Part shown: positions 50,329-60,195 of the stretch, in pieces
How the letters are laid out: each line of letters begins with the position of its first letter
Numbering within the stretch: position 1 is the stretch's first letter
Source of the DNA: Prevotella sp.
GTDB lineage: Bacteria; Bacteroidota; Bacteroidia; Bacteroidales; Bacteroidaceae
Direction: 5' to 3'
DNA length: 64,000 nt
NCBI GenBank assembly: GCA_017617615.1
Contig: JAFZVV010000013.1
Coordinates: 23,777-87,776 of the forward strand
Translations under genes and position numbers: made by a program
The notes under the pieces: model-generated
Seen by the model: only the letters and a program-made list of their open reading frames with translations
Told to the model about the DNA's origin: nothing
Databases searched by the model: none

Positions 50329-52239
50329 ATGAGACATCAAAATAAACTGGCAACCGTCTTTTGTGTAGCGGCCTTTGGAATGATGACGCTCACGGGCTGC
50401 GAAGGCGGCGACCTCTACAATATGCTTTCTCCGGATTGGCTCTCAGAGCGGATTGACTCCATCGCTAAGGCCAACACTGGAGGTGAGGAGGAACTGGAAG
50501 GCATGATGGAGGATGTGTACACCATCGGTGCCACTGACTACAGCACCGGATGGTGGGCGGCTTTCACGAAGTATTACCAGATTCCTGAAGGTCAGACATG
50601 GAACGCACAGTTCAACCTCAACATCAATCCCAAAGCATCGAACACCTATAAGAACTTCGCGCTCATCATTACCAATGACGAGGACCGTGGAGCAGGCAAT
50701 TACAAGGAGTATGGTGCCATTCGCTACGACCACCAGCCGAGCGGAAACTCGGAATGGGGCGACTATATCGACCGTGGTCTGGTGGAGAGCACACTCACGT
50801 TCAGTACCGATACCGATGAGGGTGTCGACAAACTCGGTGGAAAGGTGACGCTGACCATTGACCGCTCACAGGGTGGACTCATCGTCAAGATAACCAACGG
50901 CACCGTAACGAAGATTTACAAACAGACATCACCGCTGGTTAACCTCAATGCCGATGCTTCGAATACCACCATCCGCGCATTCCTCGTGCCAGAGGGTTCA
51001 TACATCAATTTCCTCGCCACCAACATCGAGCCTATAGGCGGATGCACCTCTGCAGAGGACAAGCAGCCGTTGTCGATGACACTGAAGAGCGTGCCCCGCA
51101 AGGTGCTTCAGGGTACCGAACTTGCCGATGCCATGGCCAATGTAAGTGCTGAAGTGGAGTTCGAACAGGGCGTGTCGAAGACCGTACCGGCATCAGACCT
51201 GCAGTTCCAGGCCATCCCCGACATGTTTGGGCTTGGCACGAAGACACTGGTGGCTGTCTACAACAAGACCTACAAGGGTGAGAATTGCAATACGCCGGTA
51301 ATCGGTTATGCCACGTTCGAGGTGGTCGACAAGATGTACACGTCGATTGGTGCCAGCGACAACTCCACGGGTTGGTGGGGCGCTCATTCCGAGAACATCA
51401 AGGTAGGACCGAAGGAGACATTCGTGACCAGTTTCACCAACTACACCAATGGTGTGGCCAACTGGAACAACTTCGTCGTCGTCCTCTGTGCTGCCGACAA
51501 TTCAGAGTATGCCGTCGTTCGTGCCGACAACTACGGTTGGGGTAATGGTTATGGTGCCTGCACCACGAGTGGAGGACAGTCCGACTGGGGCGCATGGCTC
51601 GCCGCCATGGATGGTGCCAAGGTGACAACCTATGTGACCAACAACGGCGACGGAACCGCTGATGTGAAGTGTGTCATGGTGGGTACCGACGGCAACACCT
51701 ACTACCAGGACTACATCGGCATCAATACCGTCAATCCCAATGACTTCTACTTCCGCTTCACCGTCGACGGATGTCACCTTGAGTTCGACGATGTCGTGGG
51801 CAATGAAGACAATTCGACTGGTTTCTGGGGTGCCCATTCACAGGATATCAAGGTGCCCGTAGGCCAGACTTGTACCACACGTTTCAAGAACTTCACCAAT
51901 GGTGTTGCCAACTGGAACAACTTCTGCGTTGTCCTGACAAGTGATGGCACCAGGGAATATGGCGTTGTACGCGCCGACAACTATGGCTGGGGCGACAGCT
52001 ACGGTGCCTGCACACCGAGCGGCGGACAGTCCGACTGGGCAGAGTGGCTCGCTGCCATGGATGAGGCCATGGTCACTGTCTCTGTCACCAACCATGGCTC
52101 GACAGCCGATGTCAAGTGCGTCATGGTGGGTAACAATGGCGTGACCTACAAGCAGGACTACATCGGTATCAGTCCGATTGACGCCGGTAGTCTCTACTTC
52201 CGCTTAACCGTTGATGGCAGCCACCTGGTATTTGAGTAA
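50329..52239 (+). CDS. Surface glycan-binding lipoprotein with three related modules
   Basis: The 636-residue lipoprotein (lipobox LTGC, Cys near 24) sits where SusE/SGBP proteins usually lie. It contains a divergent first module (about 60-220, starting ATDYSTGWWAAFTKYYQIPEG), an Ig-like linker domain (about 235-335) and two closely matching modules (about 338-488 and 490-636). The latter share the pattern DNSTGxWGAHS, TNGVANWNNF, VVRADNYGWG, GGQSDW, VKCVMVG and QDYIGI. The many aromatic residues suit a carbohydrate-binding cleft. No catalytic motif was seen. It likely holds arabinan at the surface with several sites. I do not recognise the CBM family. Confidence 0.8.
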   Translation: MRHQNKLATVFCVAAFGMMTLTGCEGGDLYNMLSPDWLSERIDSIAKANTGGEEELEGMMEDVYTIGATDYSTGWWAAFTKYYQIPEGQTWNAQFNLNINPKASNTYKNFALIITNDEDRGAGNYKEYGAIRYDHQPSGNSEWGDYIDRGLVESTLTFSTDTDEGVDKLGGKVTLTIDRSQGGLIVKITNGTVTKIYKQTSPLVNLNADASNTTIRAFLVPEGSYINFLATNIEPIGGCTSAEDKQPLSMTLKSVPRKVLQGTELADAMANVSAEVEFEQGVSKTVPASDLQFQAIPDMFGLGTKTLVAVYNKTYKGENCNTPVIGYATFEVVDKMYTSIGASDNSTGWWGAHSENIKVGPKETFVTSFTNYTNGVANWNNFVVVLCAADNSEYAVVRADNYGWGNGYGACTTSGGQSDWGAWLAAMDGAKVTTYVTNNGDGTADVKCVMVGTDGNTYYQDYIGINTVNPNDFYFRFTVDGCHLEFDDVVGNEDNSTGFWGAHSQDIKVPVGQTCTTRFKNFTNGVANWNNFCVVLTSDGTREYGVVRADNYGWGDSYGACTPSGGQSDWAEWLAAMDEAMVTVSVTNHGSTADVKCVMVGNNGVTYKQDYIGISPIDAGSLYFRLTVDGSHLVFE

Positions 52240-52256
52240 AACCGAAGAAACACCAT

Positions 52257-52284
52257 GCCTGCGGACACTAACGTGCCCGCAGGC
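52257..52284 (+). terminator. Hairpin between the glycan-binding gene and GH43
   Basis: GCCTGCGG (52257-52264) and CCGCAGGC (52277-52284) are exact complements around a 12-nt loop, 17 bp after the stop. No T-run follows directly, so it may only reduce read-through or protect the upstream mRNA. Confidence 0.5.
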
Positions 52285-52317
52285 TATTTCAAAAAACAGA
52301 CAAACTACAAAATTCAT

Positions 52318-54189
52318 ATGAAGAACTTCTTTAGATTGTTCTTTCTCTCCTTCATCGGTTTGAGCTTGTTCTCTTGCAGTGGCGACGACAATGATGAAAT
52401 TACAGGCGGAGACAAACCGCTGACGGTCTCGAAACCTGTAGTCTCTTCCATCACGTCATCGTCGGCAGTGGTATCGGCAACAGCCACTGGGTCGGGAATC
52501 ACCAGTCGCGGATTTTGCTATGCCAAGACGGAGAAACCTACTATCAACGACACGAAAGTGGCGGCCACCGCATCGAACATGATGGTGACCCTTGCCAACT
52601 TGTCGGAAAACACCACTTATCATGTGCGTGCCTATGCACAGAACAACAGCACCGTGGTCTACTCAGATGACGTGAGTTTCACCACGGAAGCCATTACAAC
52701 CTCCGACCTCGACAACTGGAAGGCACCTACCTATGTAGATGATTATAGAAATATTGCCGACTGGAGCAAACGTTCACAGTGGAACCTGGCCAACGTGCAC
52801 GACCCCACCATGATGAAGGCTGAAGACGGTTATTTCTATATGTACCAGACCGATGCCTCGTATGGCAATGCCCATGTCTCGGGTGGACATTTCCATTGCC
52901 GCCGGTCTGCCGACCTGGTGAACTGGGAATACCTGGGAGGAACGATGACGACAGCTCCTGAGTGGGTGAAGACAAAGCTCAACGAAATCCGGGAGAAACA
53001 GGGACTCGACCCCATTGCCAATCCCTCGTATGGCTATTGGGCACCGTGCGTTCGTAAGGTGAGAGACGGACTATACCGGATGTACTACTGTATCGTGGTC
53101 GATAACTATATCAAGACGGGCAAGCAGAATACAGATGCCAATTTCGACGGTTCGTGGACGGAACGTGCCTTCATCGGACTGATGGAAACCTCCGACCCGG
53201 GTTCCAACAAATGGGAAGACAAGGGGTTTGTCATCTGTTCTTCCAGTGACAAGGGAAAGGATGGATGGAAACGCGCCAGCGCCAACAACTGGGACGCTTA
53301 CTTCTACTTCAACGCCATTGACCCCTCTTTCGTCATAACACCCACCGGAGAGCATTGGCTCATCTATGGTTCATGGCATAGCGGCTTTGCTGCCGTACAA
53401 CTGAACCCCGAAACCGGAAAGACCATTACCGAACTGGGTGACCCCTGGGCCTCTTCGCCTGCCGGGCTGACTGCAAACGGCTATGGAAAACGCATCTGGA
53501 CACGGGGCTCCAACCGATGGCAGGGTTCCGAGGCTCCCGAAGTGGTGTACCACGATGGCTACTACTATCTGTTCATGGCTTACGACGCCCTCGACGTGCC
53601 TTACAATACCCGTGTGATGCGCTCGGAGACCATCGACGGCACCTATACGGGGATGGAGACGGTGCTCACCCACCCGTATAAGTTCACCGGCAACCAGGGA
53701 TGGGTAGGTATCAGCCATTGTGCCGTGTTTGATGATGGTAACGGCAATTGGTATTATGCCTCTCAGCAGCGTTTCCCGACTACAGCGGGAGGTAATGCGC
53801 CCAATGCCGTGATGATGGGTGGCGTGCGCAGCATACAGTGGCTCTCCTCGGGATGGCCCGTGGTGATGCCCGAGCGCTATGCTGCCGTTCCCAAAGTGGA
53901 TATCAAGGCCGATGAGATTGCCGGCACCTGGGAGCATATCGACCTGGGCTACAGCTATGGCAATATGAAGGAGTCGTCGACCATAACCTTTGCTGCCGAC
54001 GGAACCATAACCGACGGTGTGTGGAAGGGCGGGAAATGGAGTTTCAATGCTTCTTCCAACACCCTCACCGCCAATGGCGTGGAACTGAAGGTACAGCGTG
54101 AGTGCGACTGGGAGGCTTCGCCTCGTCGCCACACTATCGTCTACTCGGGTATCAATGGCGGGAAATCGTATTGGGGAAAGAAGAAATAA
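52318..54189 (+). CDS. GH43 arabinanase-type lipoprotein with fibronectin III domain
   Basis: The 623-residue lipoprotein (lipobox LFSC, Cys near 20) has a fibronectin III-like domain (about 35-125, ending VVYSDDVSFTTE), a GH43 five-bladed propeller (about 150-530) and a C-terminal beta domain (about 535-623, IAGTWEHIDLGYSYGNM) like those found after Bacteroidota arabinanases. Catalytic candidates are the base D162 (VHDPTMMK), the pKa-tuning D335 (NAIDPSFVI) and the acid E405 (GSEAPEVVYHDGYYYLF). It would cut alpha-1,5-arabinan at the surface. The frame is open from 52255, but the ATG at 52318 starts the signal. The smaller GH43 begins 15 bp downstream. Confidence 0.88.
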   Translation: MKNFFRLFFLSFIGLSLFSCSGDDNDEITGGDKPLTVSKPVVSSITSSSAVVSATATGSGITSRGFCYAKTEKPTINDTKVAATASNMMVTLANLSENTTYHVRAYAQNNSTVVYSDDVSFTTEAITTSDLDNWKAPTYVDDYRNIADWSKRSQWNLANVHDPTMMKAEDGYFYMYQTDASYGNAHVSGGHFHCRRSADLVNWEYLGGTMTTAPEWVKTKLNEIREKQGLDPIANPSYGYWAPCVRKVRDGLYRMYYCIVVDNYIKTGKQNTDANFDGSWTERAFIGLMETSDPGSNKWEDKGFVICSSSDKGKDGWKRASANNWDAYFYFNAIDPSFVITPTGEHWLIYGSWHSGFAAVQLNPETGKTITELGDPWASSPAGLTANGYGKRIWTRGSNRWQGSEAPEVVYHDGYYYLFMAYDALDVPYNTRVMRSETIDGTYTGMETVLTHPYKFTGNQGWVGISHCAVFDDGNGNWYYASQQRFPTTAGGNAPNAVMMGGVRSIQWLSSGWPVVMPERYAAVPKVDIKADEIAGTWEHIDLGYSYGNMKESSTITFAADGTITDGVWKGGKWSFNASSNTLTANGVELKVQRECDWEASPRRHTIVYSGINGGKSYWGKKK

Positions 54190-54204
54190 GCAACGATTCC
54201 TGTA

Positions 54205-55203
54205 ATGAGAGTTCTATTCTTTACCATACTGATGCTCTCTGCCACCATGGTCACGGCCCAACCGACTGGCTGTAGGCAGATGCGTGCGTTCACCACCGAC
54301 ACCGCCATGGTGCACGACCCGGTGATGGCCTACGACAACGGCCTTTACTATATGATGAGCACCGGGCACGGCATACAGTTGATGACTTCGCCCGACCGCA
54401 AGTCATGGACGATGGTTCCCCATGGTGTCATCACCGACATCCCATCATGGACCCATGATTCCGTACCTGAGTTCAAAAGCCATATCTGGGCGCCCGACCT
54501 CATCAGGTGGCATGGCAAGTGGTGGCTCACCTACTCGTGCTCCTCGTTTGCCAAGAACACGTCGGCCATCGGCGTGATGTGTGCCGACACCTTGTGCGCC
54601 GACACCCGATGGGAAGACTGTGGCGCCGTGGTATGCTCACAGCGTCTGCGCGACAACTGGAACGCCATCGACTCCAACATCATCATCGACTCCGACGACT
54701 GTCCGTGGATGGTGTGGGGATCGTTCTGGGGTGGCATACAACTGGCGCGGCTCGACAATACCATGCACCTTGCCCAACCACGTGAGCAGAAAGTGATTGC
54801 CACCCGACATCATGCCGATTTGCAGTCAGAACCCGGTACCAATGCCATCGAGGCTCCTTTCATTTTCCGGCACGGCGGTTACTATTATCTCTTCGTGTCG
54901 TATGACTTCTGCTGCCGCGGTATGGAGAGTACCTACCGCGTGGCAGTGGGAAGGAGCCGACAGGTAGATGGCCCTTATCTCGATGCGTCGGGTAATGACA
55001 TGGCAGAGGGTGGTGGCACAGTGGTCTTTGAAGGTGACAAGAAACGGTTTGAGGCCGTAGGTCATTCCGCTGCCTATCATTTCGGCGACACCGACCTCTT
55101 TATCTGCCACGGCTACGCCATCGACAAAGGCGGTGCCTCCATTCTCGTGCAGCGACGCATGCGCTGGACCGACGATGGTTGGCCGGTCCTCGAAGAGGAA
55201 TAA
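54205..55203 (+). CDS. GH43 endo-arabinanase-type enzyme, periplasmic
   Basis: The 332-residue protein has a signal peptide (to VTAQ, about 19) and a single GH43 propeller. Base D38 (VHDPVMAYDNGLYYMM), D156 (NAIDSNIII) and acid E216 (NAIEAPFIFRHGGYYYLF) are all present. The short form and the MVHDP/NAIDS/IEAPF pattern fit alpha-1,5-L-arabinanases. With no lipobox it is likely periplasmic and would shorten imported arabino-oligosaccharides. It ends the operon at a long hairpin facing the convergent chromate transporter pair. Confidence 0.87.
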   Translation: MRVLFFTILMLSATMVTAQPTGCRQMRAFTTDTAMVHDPVMAYDNGLYYMMSTGHGIQLMTSPDRKSWTMVPHGVITDIPSWTHDSVPEFKSHIWAPDLIRWHGKWWLTYSCSSFAKNTSAIGVMCADTLCADTRWEDCGAVVCSQRLRDNWNAIDSNIIIDSDDCPWMVWGSFWGGIQLARLDNTMHLAQPREQKVIATRHHADLQSEPGTNAIEAPFIFRHGGYYYLFVSYDFCCRGMESTYRVAVGRSRQVDGPYLDASGNDMAEGGGTVVFEGDKKRFEAVGHSAAYHFGDTDLFICHGYAIDKGGASILVQRRMRWTDDGWPVLEEE

Positions 55204-55245
55204 GAGACACGTTATTCGTACTGGGCATCCAGCGTCCCAAGTTCA

Positions 55246-55293
55246 ATCAACAAAGAGACACGGAGAAATACAACTCCGTGTCTCTTTGTTGAT
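55246..55293. terminator. 20-bp perfect hairpin between convergent genes
   Basis: ATCAACAAAGAGACACGGAG (55246-55265) and its exact complement (55274-55293) flank an 8-nt loop. It fills most of the 110-bp gap between the GH43 gene and the convergent chromate transporter gene and may stop transcription from both sides. Confidence 0.7.
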
Positions 55294-55313
55294 ATGATTA
55301 TGCGATATGATTG

Positions 55314-55892
55314 TCAGTAGAGTAGCAGCAACCCGGCAAATCCCGCAAAGCAAATCATGAGGATGGGATTGATGCGCAGGAAACGGGTACCCACGAAGGT
55401 GGCGATGAAGAGTGCCACGCTGATGCAGAACTGCCAACTGTTCTCGTACCATGAAGAAAAGTTGTCCTTGTTCATGAGCAACAGGGCAGCGGCAGCCAAT
55501 AGGCCCACCACAGCGGGGCGAAGACCATTGAAGATGCTCTTCACCACGGGCGTGTTCATGTATTTCAGGAACATCTTGGCAATGAGAATCATGAGGATGA
55601 ATGAGGGCAGGACAAGGGCGAAGGTGGCGGTACAGCTGCCTAACACGGCCATCGTCTCACTCATGTGGGCGTTTTTCACAGCGGTATATCCGCAATAGGT
55701 GGCCGAGTTGATGCCGATGGGGCCGGGAGTCATCTGACTGATGGCGACGATGTTGGTGAACTGTGCCGACGACATCCATGCGTGGTTGCGCACCACCTCG
55801 GTCTGGATGAGCGAGAGCATGCCATATCCTCCTCCGAAACCGAAGAGGCCTATCTCAAAGAATGTGACGAACAGTTGGAGGAATAGCATCAT
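55314..55892 (-). CDS. Half-size chromate transporter family protein (second of pair)
   Basis: The 192-residue membrane protein starts MMLFLQLFVTFFEIGLFGFGGGYGML and carries the ChrA signature region (QMTPGPIGINSATYCGY) and a second set of helices. Half-size ChrA proteins work as pairs and export chromate or another anion. The frame stays open far upstream to 56321, but the ATG at 55892 overlaps the previous stop as ATGA, showing coupling. It is the last gene of the purL-chrA-chrA run. Whether chromate is the real substrate in an anaerobe is unclear. Confidence 0.88.
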   Translation of the reverse strand: MMLFLQLFVTFFEIGLFGFGGGYGMLSLIQTEVVRNHAWMSSAQFTNIVAISQMTPGPIGINSATYCGYTAVKNAHMSETMAVLGSCTATFALVLPSFILMILIAKMFLKYMNTPVVKSIFNGLRPAVVGLLAAAALLLMNKDNFSSWYENSWQFCISVALFIATFVGTRFLRINPILMICFAGFAGLLLLY

Positions 55893-56443
55893 TGTTCTGT
55901 GGGTGTTACGTATTTGCCGTAGAGGTAACCGCCGAAACCGGCAATGAGGATGATATACATGGGGTTCACGCCCATGAGCCATATCGCCAGTGCGCTGGCA
56001 ATGGGTATCCAGCAGTTGGAGAGCGAGATTTTTGCGCTCTTCGCCAAGTTGAACGTGGGCGCGGCTATCAATGCCACCACCGCCGGTCGGATGCCCCGGA
56101 AGATGCTCTCTACCACGGGGTTGTCCTGAAAGCGTGTGAAGAACATCGCTATGAGCAGGATGATGATGAGGGAGGGGAGGGCAGAGCCCAACGCGGCGCT
56201 CACGGCACCAGGCAACTTGCGCAACTTGTAGCCGATGAACACGCTCATATTGATGGCGAACACCCCCGGACAACTCTGCGCGATGGCGATGATGTCGAGG
56301 AATTCTTCTTGTCGGAGCCAACGGCGCTTGTCCACCACCTCACTCTCGATGATGGGAATCATGGCGTATCCACCGCCGAGGGTGAATGCGCCAATCTTGA
56401 AGAAGTCGCTGAACAGCTGCCAGTAGATACGGTCCGACATCAT
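55889..56443 (-). CDS. Half-size chromate transporter family protein (first of pair)
   Basis: The 184-residue protein begins MMSDRIYWQLFSDFFKIGAFTLGGGYAM and has the ChrA motif AQSCPGVFAINMSVFIGY. Its five to six helices match the N-terminal-type half of ChrA pairs. Its ATG overlaps the purL stop (ATGA), and its own stop overlaps the next chrA start in the same way, so all three genes should be translated in a coupled way. The pair together would form one antiparallel transporter unit. Confidence 0.88.
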   Translation of the reverse strand: MMSDRIYWQLFSDFFKIGAFTLGGGYAMIPIIESEVVDKRRWLRQEEFLDIIAIAQSCPGVFAINMSVFIGYKLRKLPGAVSAALGSALPSLIIILLIAMFFTRFQDNPVVESIFRGIRPAVVALIAAPTFNLAKSAKISLSNCWIPIASALAIWLMGVNPMYIILIAGFGGYLYGKYVTPTEQ

Positions 56444-59400
56444 TTTCTGTGTTGCTCAATCCAACGACGGGCATTGACGAAGGCTTCTATCCATGGGGTT
56501 ACCTCGTCATGCTGTCTGTCGGCGGGATACCATGCGTTCTGCCAGGGGAAGATGGCGCGCTCCAAGTGGGGCATCATGGCCAGGTGACGGCCATCGGCAC
56601 TGCAGATGCCTGCCACGCTGTAGTCCGACCCGTTGGGGTTGCCAGGATAGGCCTCGTAGGAGTATTTGGCCACGACATGGTATTTCTCTTCCTTCTCGGG
56701 CAGCGAGAACTTGCCTTCGCCGTGGGCCACCCAGATGCCCAAGCGGTTGCCGCTGAGCGAGCCGAGCATCACGCTATCGTTCTGCGGTATGGTGAGGTTC
56801 ACGAAATTGCTTTCGAATTTCCTCGAGTCGTTGTGCAGCATACGGGTGCGGTGCTCGTGTTCGGGGTTGATGAGATTGAGTTCCACCATCAACTGGCAGC
56901 CGTTGCAGATGCCGAGCGAGAGGGTGTCTTCACGGGCGTAGAACTTCTCGAGGGCTTCCTTTGCCTTGGGGTTGTAGACGAAGGCACCTGCCCATCCCTT
57001 GGCACTGCCCAGTACATCGCTGTTGGAGAAGCCGCCGCAGAACACGATCATTGAGATGTCCTCAAGGGTCTCGCGGCCGCTGATGAGGTCGGTCATCATC
57101 ACGTCTTTCACGTCGAAACCGGCGAGATAGAGCGAGTAGGCCATCTCACGCTCGCCATTGGTGCCTTTCTCACGGATGATGGCTGCCTTTACGCCACTGG
57201 CCTTGCGGCGGTCGGCACTCAGGTAGTATTTCGACAACTTGCCGTGGAAGTTCTTGCCAAACAGCATCTGCAGGGGTTGTTTCTTGTAGTTCTCGAAGCG
57301 CATCTTCGCACGTCCGTTGAAACTCTGCTTGCGGTCGAGCAGGTAGGAGGTCTTGTACCACACGTCGCGCAGGTGGTCGATGTCGAAAGAGTGTTCCCAT
57401 CCGTCTTTCTTCACGTTGAGCGTGCGGTTACCTGGGGTGGGGTAGCCGATCTTGGCGAAGCCTACGCCCAGGTCTTCGAGCAGTTCGCGCATCTCGAACT
57501 TGTACTTGTCGCTGACCTGTATCACCACGCCGGGGTTCTCGGCGAAGAGCAGTTTCACCACGTCGTCGTCCTTCATGTTGTAGAGGTTGATGTTCATGCC
57601 ACCCTCGGGATTGGCGAAGCACATCTCGAGGAGGGTGGTGAGCAGACCGCCGGCGCTGACGTCATGGCCCGCCATAATCCAGCCTTTCTTGATCATCTGC
57701 TGAATGGCATCGAAGCAGTCGGCGAAATACAAGGGCTCCTTCACTGTGGGCACGTCGTCGCCCACCTTACCCAATGACTGGGCGAAGGCCGACCCGCCAA
57801 GATGCAGGCTGTCGAAACTGAAGTCGATATGGTAGAGCGACGAGTTCTTGTCGTTTACCACCACGGGCGACACCACTTTGCGGATGTCGGACACCTCGCC
57901 ACCGCTGGTCACGATTACCGTGCCCGGAGAGATGATTTTCTCGCCGTTGGGGTATTGCTGGCTCAGCGAGAGCGAGTCCTTACCCGTAGGCACGTTGATA
58001 TGCAGTGCGCAACAGAAATCGCTAAGGGCTTTCACGGCAGCATAGAGACGGGCATCTTCGCCCTGTTGTGAGCGGCAGGGCCACATCCAGTTGGCGGAGA
58101 GTGAGAGGCTCTTCATTCCGTCGGCCAGGGGAGCCCACACGATATTGGTGAGCGACTCTGCTACGGAGAGCACGCTGCCAGCCTCGGGCGAGGCAAGGCC
58201 TGCCTGTGGGGCATGGCCCAGTGCGGTGGCGATGCCTTTTCGACCGCGGTAGTCGAGGGCCACCACGCCACAGTCGGAGAGGGGCAGTTGGAGCGGTCCC
58301 TGGCATTGCTGGCGTGCAATCTTGCCTGTCACTGAGCGGTCTACCTTGTTGGTGAGCCAGTCCTTGCAGGCCACCGACTCGAGCTGTAGCACGCGTTCGG
58401 CATACTGGTCGATATCGTTGGCGGAATAGCTGGCGCCTTCGTAATGGCGTTCCACGGTGGTATCGGTCATGACGGTCTTGGGGGAGTGGCCGAACATCTG
58501 TGCCACATCGAGGTCGAAGGGTCTCACACCATCGCCCTGTACGAACGAGAAGTGGGCGTCGCCGGTGGTCTCGCCCACGACATACAGCGGGGCACGCTCA
58601 CGCTCTGCAATACGCGCTACATGGTCGATATGTTTCTCGTCGATGAGCAGTCCCATGCGCTCCTGGCTCTCGTTGGCGATGATTTCCTTCGCCGAGAGGG
58701 TCTTGTCGCCGATGGGCAGGCGGGTCATGTCAATGCTGCCGCCACATTCCTCCACGAGTTCCGAGAGGCAGTTCAGGTGTCCGGCAGAGCCGTGGTCGTG
58801 GATGCTCACCACGGGGTTGACGTCTTCTTCGCAGAGGGCGCGCACGAGGTTGTAGGCGCGCTTCTGCATTTCGGGGTTGGCACGCTGGATGGCGTTCAGT
58901 TCGATGCCGTTGGAGTAGCGACCGGTATCTACTGATGATACCGAACCGCCGCCCAGACCGATGCGGTAGTTGTCGCCGCCCACCACCACGATTTTGTTGC
59001 CTTTCTGGGGTGTTTTCTTCAGGCAGTCGCGCTTGGTGCCGTAGCCCACGCCACCGGCGAGCATGATGACCTTGTCGTAGGCATATTTCTCTTCTCCTTC
59101 CTGATGCTCAAAGGTGAGTACCGACCCGCAGATGAGCGGTTGTCCGAACTTGTTGCCGAAGTCGGAGGCACCGTTTGATGCCTTGATGAGGATGTCCTCG
59201 GGCGATTGGTAGAGCCATTGGCGCACGGGAAGAATGTCTTCCCAGTCGCGCTCGCCGTCGCGCTGCCCGTTGTCGTCGAGCAGACGGGGGTAGGCGGTCA
59301 TATACACGGCGGTACCGGCGATGGGCCAGGAGCCCACACCACCACCCATGCGGTCGCGTATCTCTCCGCCGGTGCCGGTGGCAGCTCCGTTGAAGGGCTC

Positions 59401-60165
59401 TACTGTGGTGGGGAAGTTATGGGTCTCCGCTTTCAGGGAAATGACGCTCTCCACGTCTTTTACCTCGAAATAGTCGGAGGTAGACTGGTCTTTGGGGGCG
59501 AACTGCTCCACCATCGGTCCTTGTGCGAAGGCCACATTGTCTTTGTAGGCTGAAAGAATCTTGTTGGGGTTCTCTTTGGTCGTCTTCTTGATCATCGCGA
59601 AGAGTGACGACTCCTTCTCCTCGCCGTCGATGATGAAGGTACCACCAAAAATCTTATGACGGCAGTGCTCGGAATTGATTTGTGCAAATCCAAAAATCTC
59701 GGAGTCGGTGAGTGGACGGCCGAGCTGTTTCTCGATATGGTGCAGGTAGTCTATCTCCTCGGGAGAGAGGGCAAGGCCTTCCTGCTCGTTGTATTGCTCC
59801 AGGTCTTCCACGAGTTTGATGGGCTCTGGCTCGTGGTTGACGGTAAAGATACGCTGGTCGAGGCCGTTGTACATGCGCTGGAGCATGGGGTCGTGGTCGG
59901 CATCCTTGTCGGCTACGGGGAAGTATTCCTCGATACGGGTGATGCCGCTCATGTTCATGTTTTGCGTAATCTCCACGGCATTGGTGCTCCATGGAGTCAC
60001 CATCTCGCGGCGAGGACCGACGAAGAACCCTTTCATTTCAGGCTCTTCGATACATGTGGCATCTCCGTAAAGCCAGCATAACTTGCTGATTTCTTCGTTG
60101 CTTAACTGGTGTTCGCTCTCTGTGGCTATTACATTCCCAGACGGGGTCTTGAAAAAATAAATCAT
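56440..60165 (-). CDS. purL: Phosphoribosylformylglycinamidine synthase (FGAM synthase)
   Basis: The 1241-residue enzyme is the large single-chain PurL type, converting FGAR, glutamine and ATP to FGAM in purine synthesis. It has an N-terminal PurS-like part (about 1-150), two AIRS-like synthase halves (e.g. NSEHCRHKIFGG, KAETHNFPTTVEPFNGAATG, GGGSVSSVDTGRYSNG, SVVSIHDHGSAGHLNCLSE in shortened form) and a C-terminal glutamine amidotransferase with the nucleophile Cys in LGICNGCQLM and HGEGKF. It is cytoplasmic. Its promoter at 60196-60227 lies at the edge of a 76-bp tandem repeat. It is translationally coupled to the chromate transporter pair downstream. Confidence 0.96.
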   Translation of the reverse strand: MIYFFKTPSGNVIATESEHQLSNEEISKLCWLYGDATCIEEPEMKGFFVGPRREMVTPWSTNAVEITQNMNMSGITRIEEYFPVADKDADHDPMLQRMYNGLDQRIFTVNHEPEPIKLVEDLEQYNEQEGLALSPEEIDYLHHIEKQLGRPLTDSEIFGFAQINSEHCRHKIFGGTFIIDGEEKESSLFAMIKKTTKENPNKILSAYKDNVAFAQGPMVEQFAPKDQSTSDYFEVKDVESVISLKAETHNFPTTVEPFNGAATGTGGEIRDRMGGGVGSWPIAGTAVYMTAYPRLLDDNGQRDGERDWEDILPVRQWLYQSPEDILIKASNGASDFGNKFGQPLICGSVLTFEHQEGEEKYAYDKVIMLAGGVGYGTKRDCLKKTPQKGNKIVVVGGDNYRIGLGGGSVSSVDTGRYSNGIELNAIQRANPEMQKRAYNLVRALCEEDVNPVVSIHDHGSAGHLNCLSELVEECGGSIDMTRLPIGDKTLSAKEIIANESQERMGLLIDEKHIDHVARIAERERAPLYVVGETTGDAHFSFVQGDGVRPFDLDVAQMFGHSPKTVMTDTTVERHYEGASYSANDIDQYAERVLQLESVACKDWLTNKVDRSVTGKIARQQCQGPLQLPLSDCGVVALDYRGRKGIATALGHAPQAGLASPEAGSVLSVAESLTNIVWAPLADGMKSLSLSANWMWPCRSQQGEDARLYAAVKALSDFCCALHINVPTGKDSLSLSQQYPNGEKIISPGTVIVTSGGEVSDIRKVVSPVVVNDKNSSLYHIDFSFDSLHLGGSAFAQSLGKVGDDVPTVKEPLYFADCFDAIQQMIKKGWIMAGHDVSAGGLLTTLLEMCFANPEGGMNINLYNMKDDDVVKLLFAENPGVVIQVSDKYKFEMRELLEDLGVGFAKIGYPTPGNRTLNVKKDGWEHSFDIDHLRDVWYKTSYLLDRKQSFNGRAKMRFENYKKQPLQMLFGKNFHGKLSKYYLSADRRKASGVKAAIIREKGTNGEREMAYSLYLAGFDVKDVMMTDLISGRETLEDISMIVFCGGFSNSDVLGSAKGWAGAFVYNPKAKEALEKFYAREDTLSLGICNGCQLMVELNLINPEHEHRTRMLHNDSRKFESNFVNLTIPQNDSVMLGSLSGNRLGIWVAHGEGKFSLPEKEEKYHVVAKYSYEAYPGNPNGSDYSVAGICSADGRHLAMMPHLERAIFPWQNAWYPADRQHDEVTPWIEAFVNARRWIEQHRK

Positions 60166-60195
60166 GAGTTTGTTTGCTTGTTTCTAATTTAGGTG

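Noticed and set aside
55893..56321. Upstream extension of the second chromate transporter frame
   Set aside because: The extra residues overlap the first chrA out of frame, are Arg/His-rich and unlike ChrA. The ATGA overlap marks the real start.
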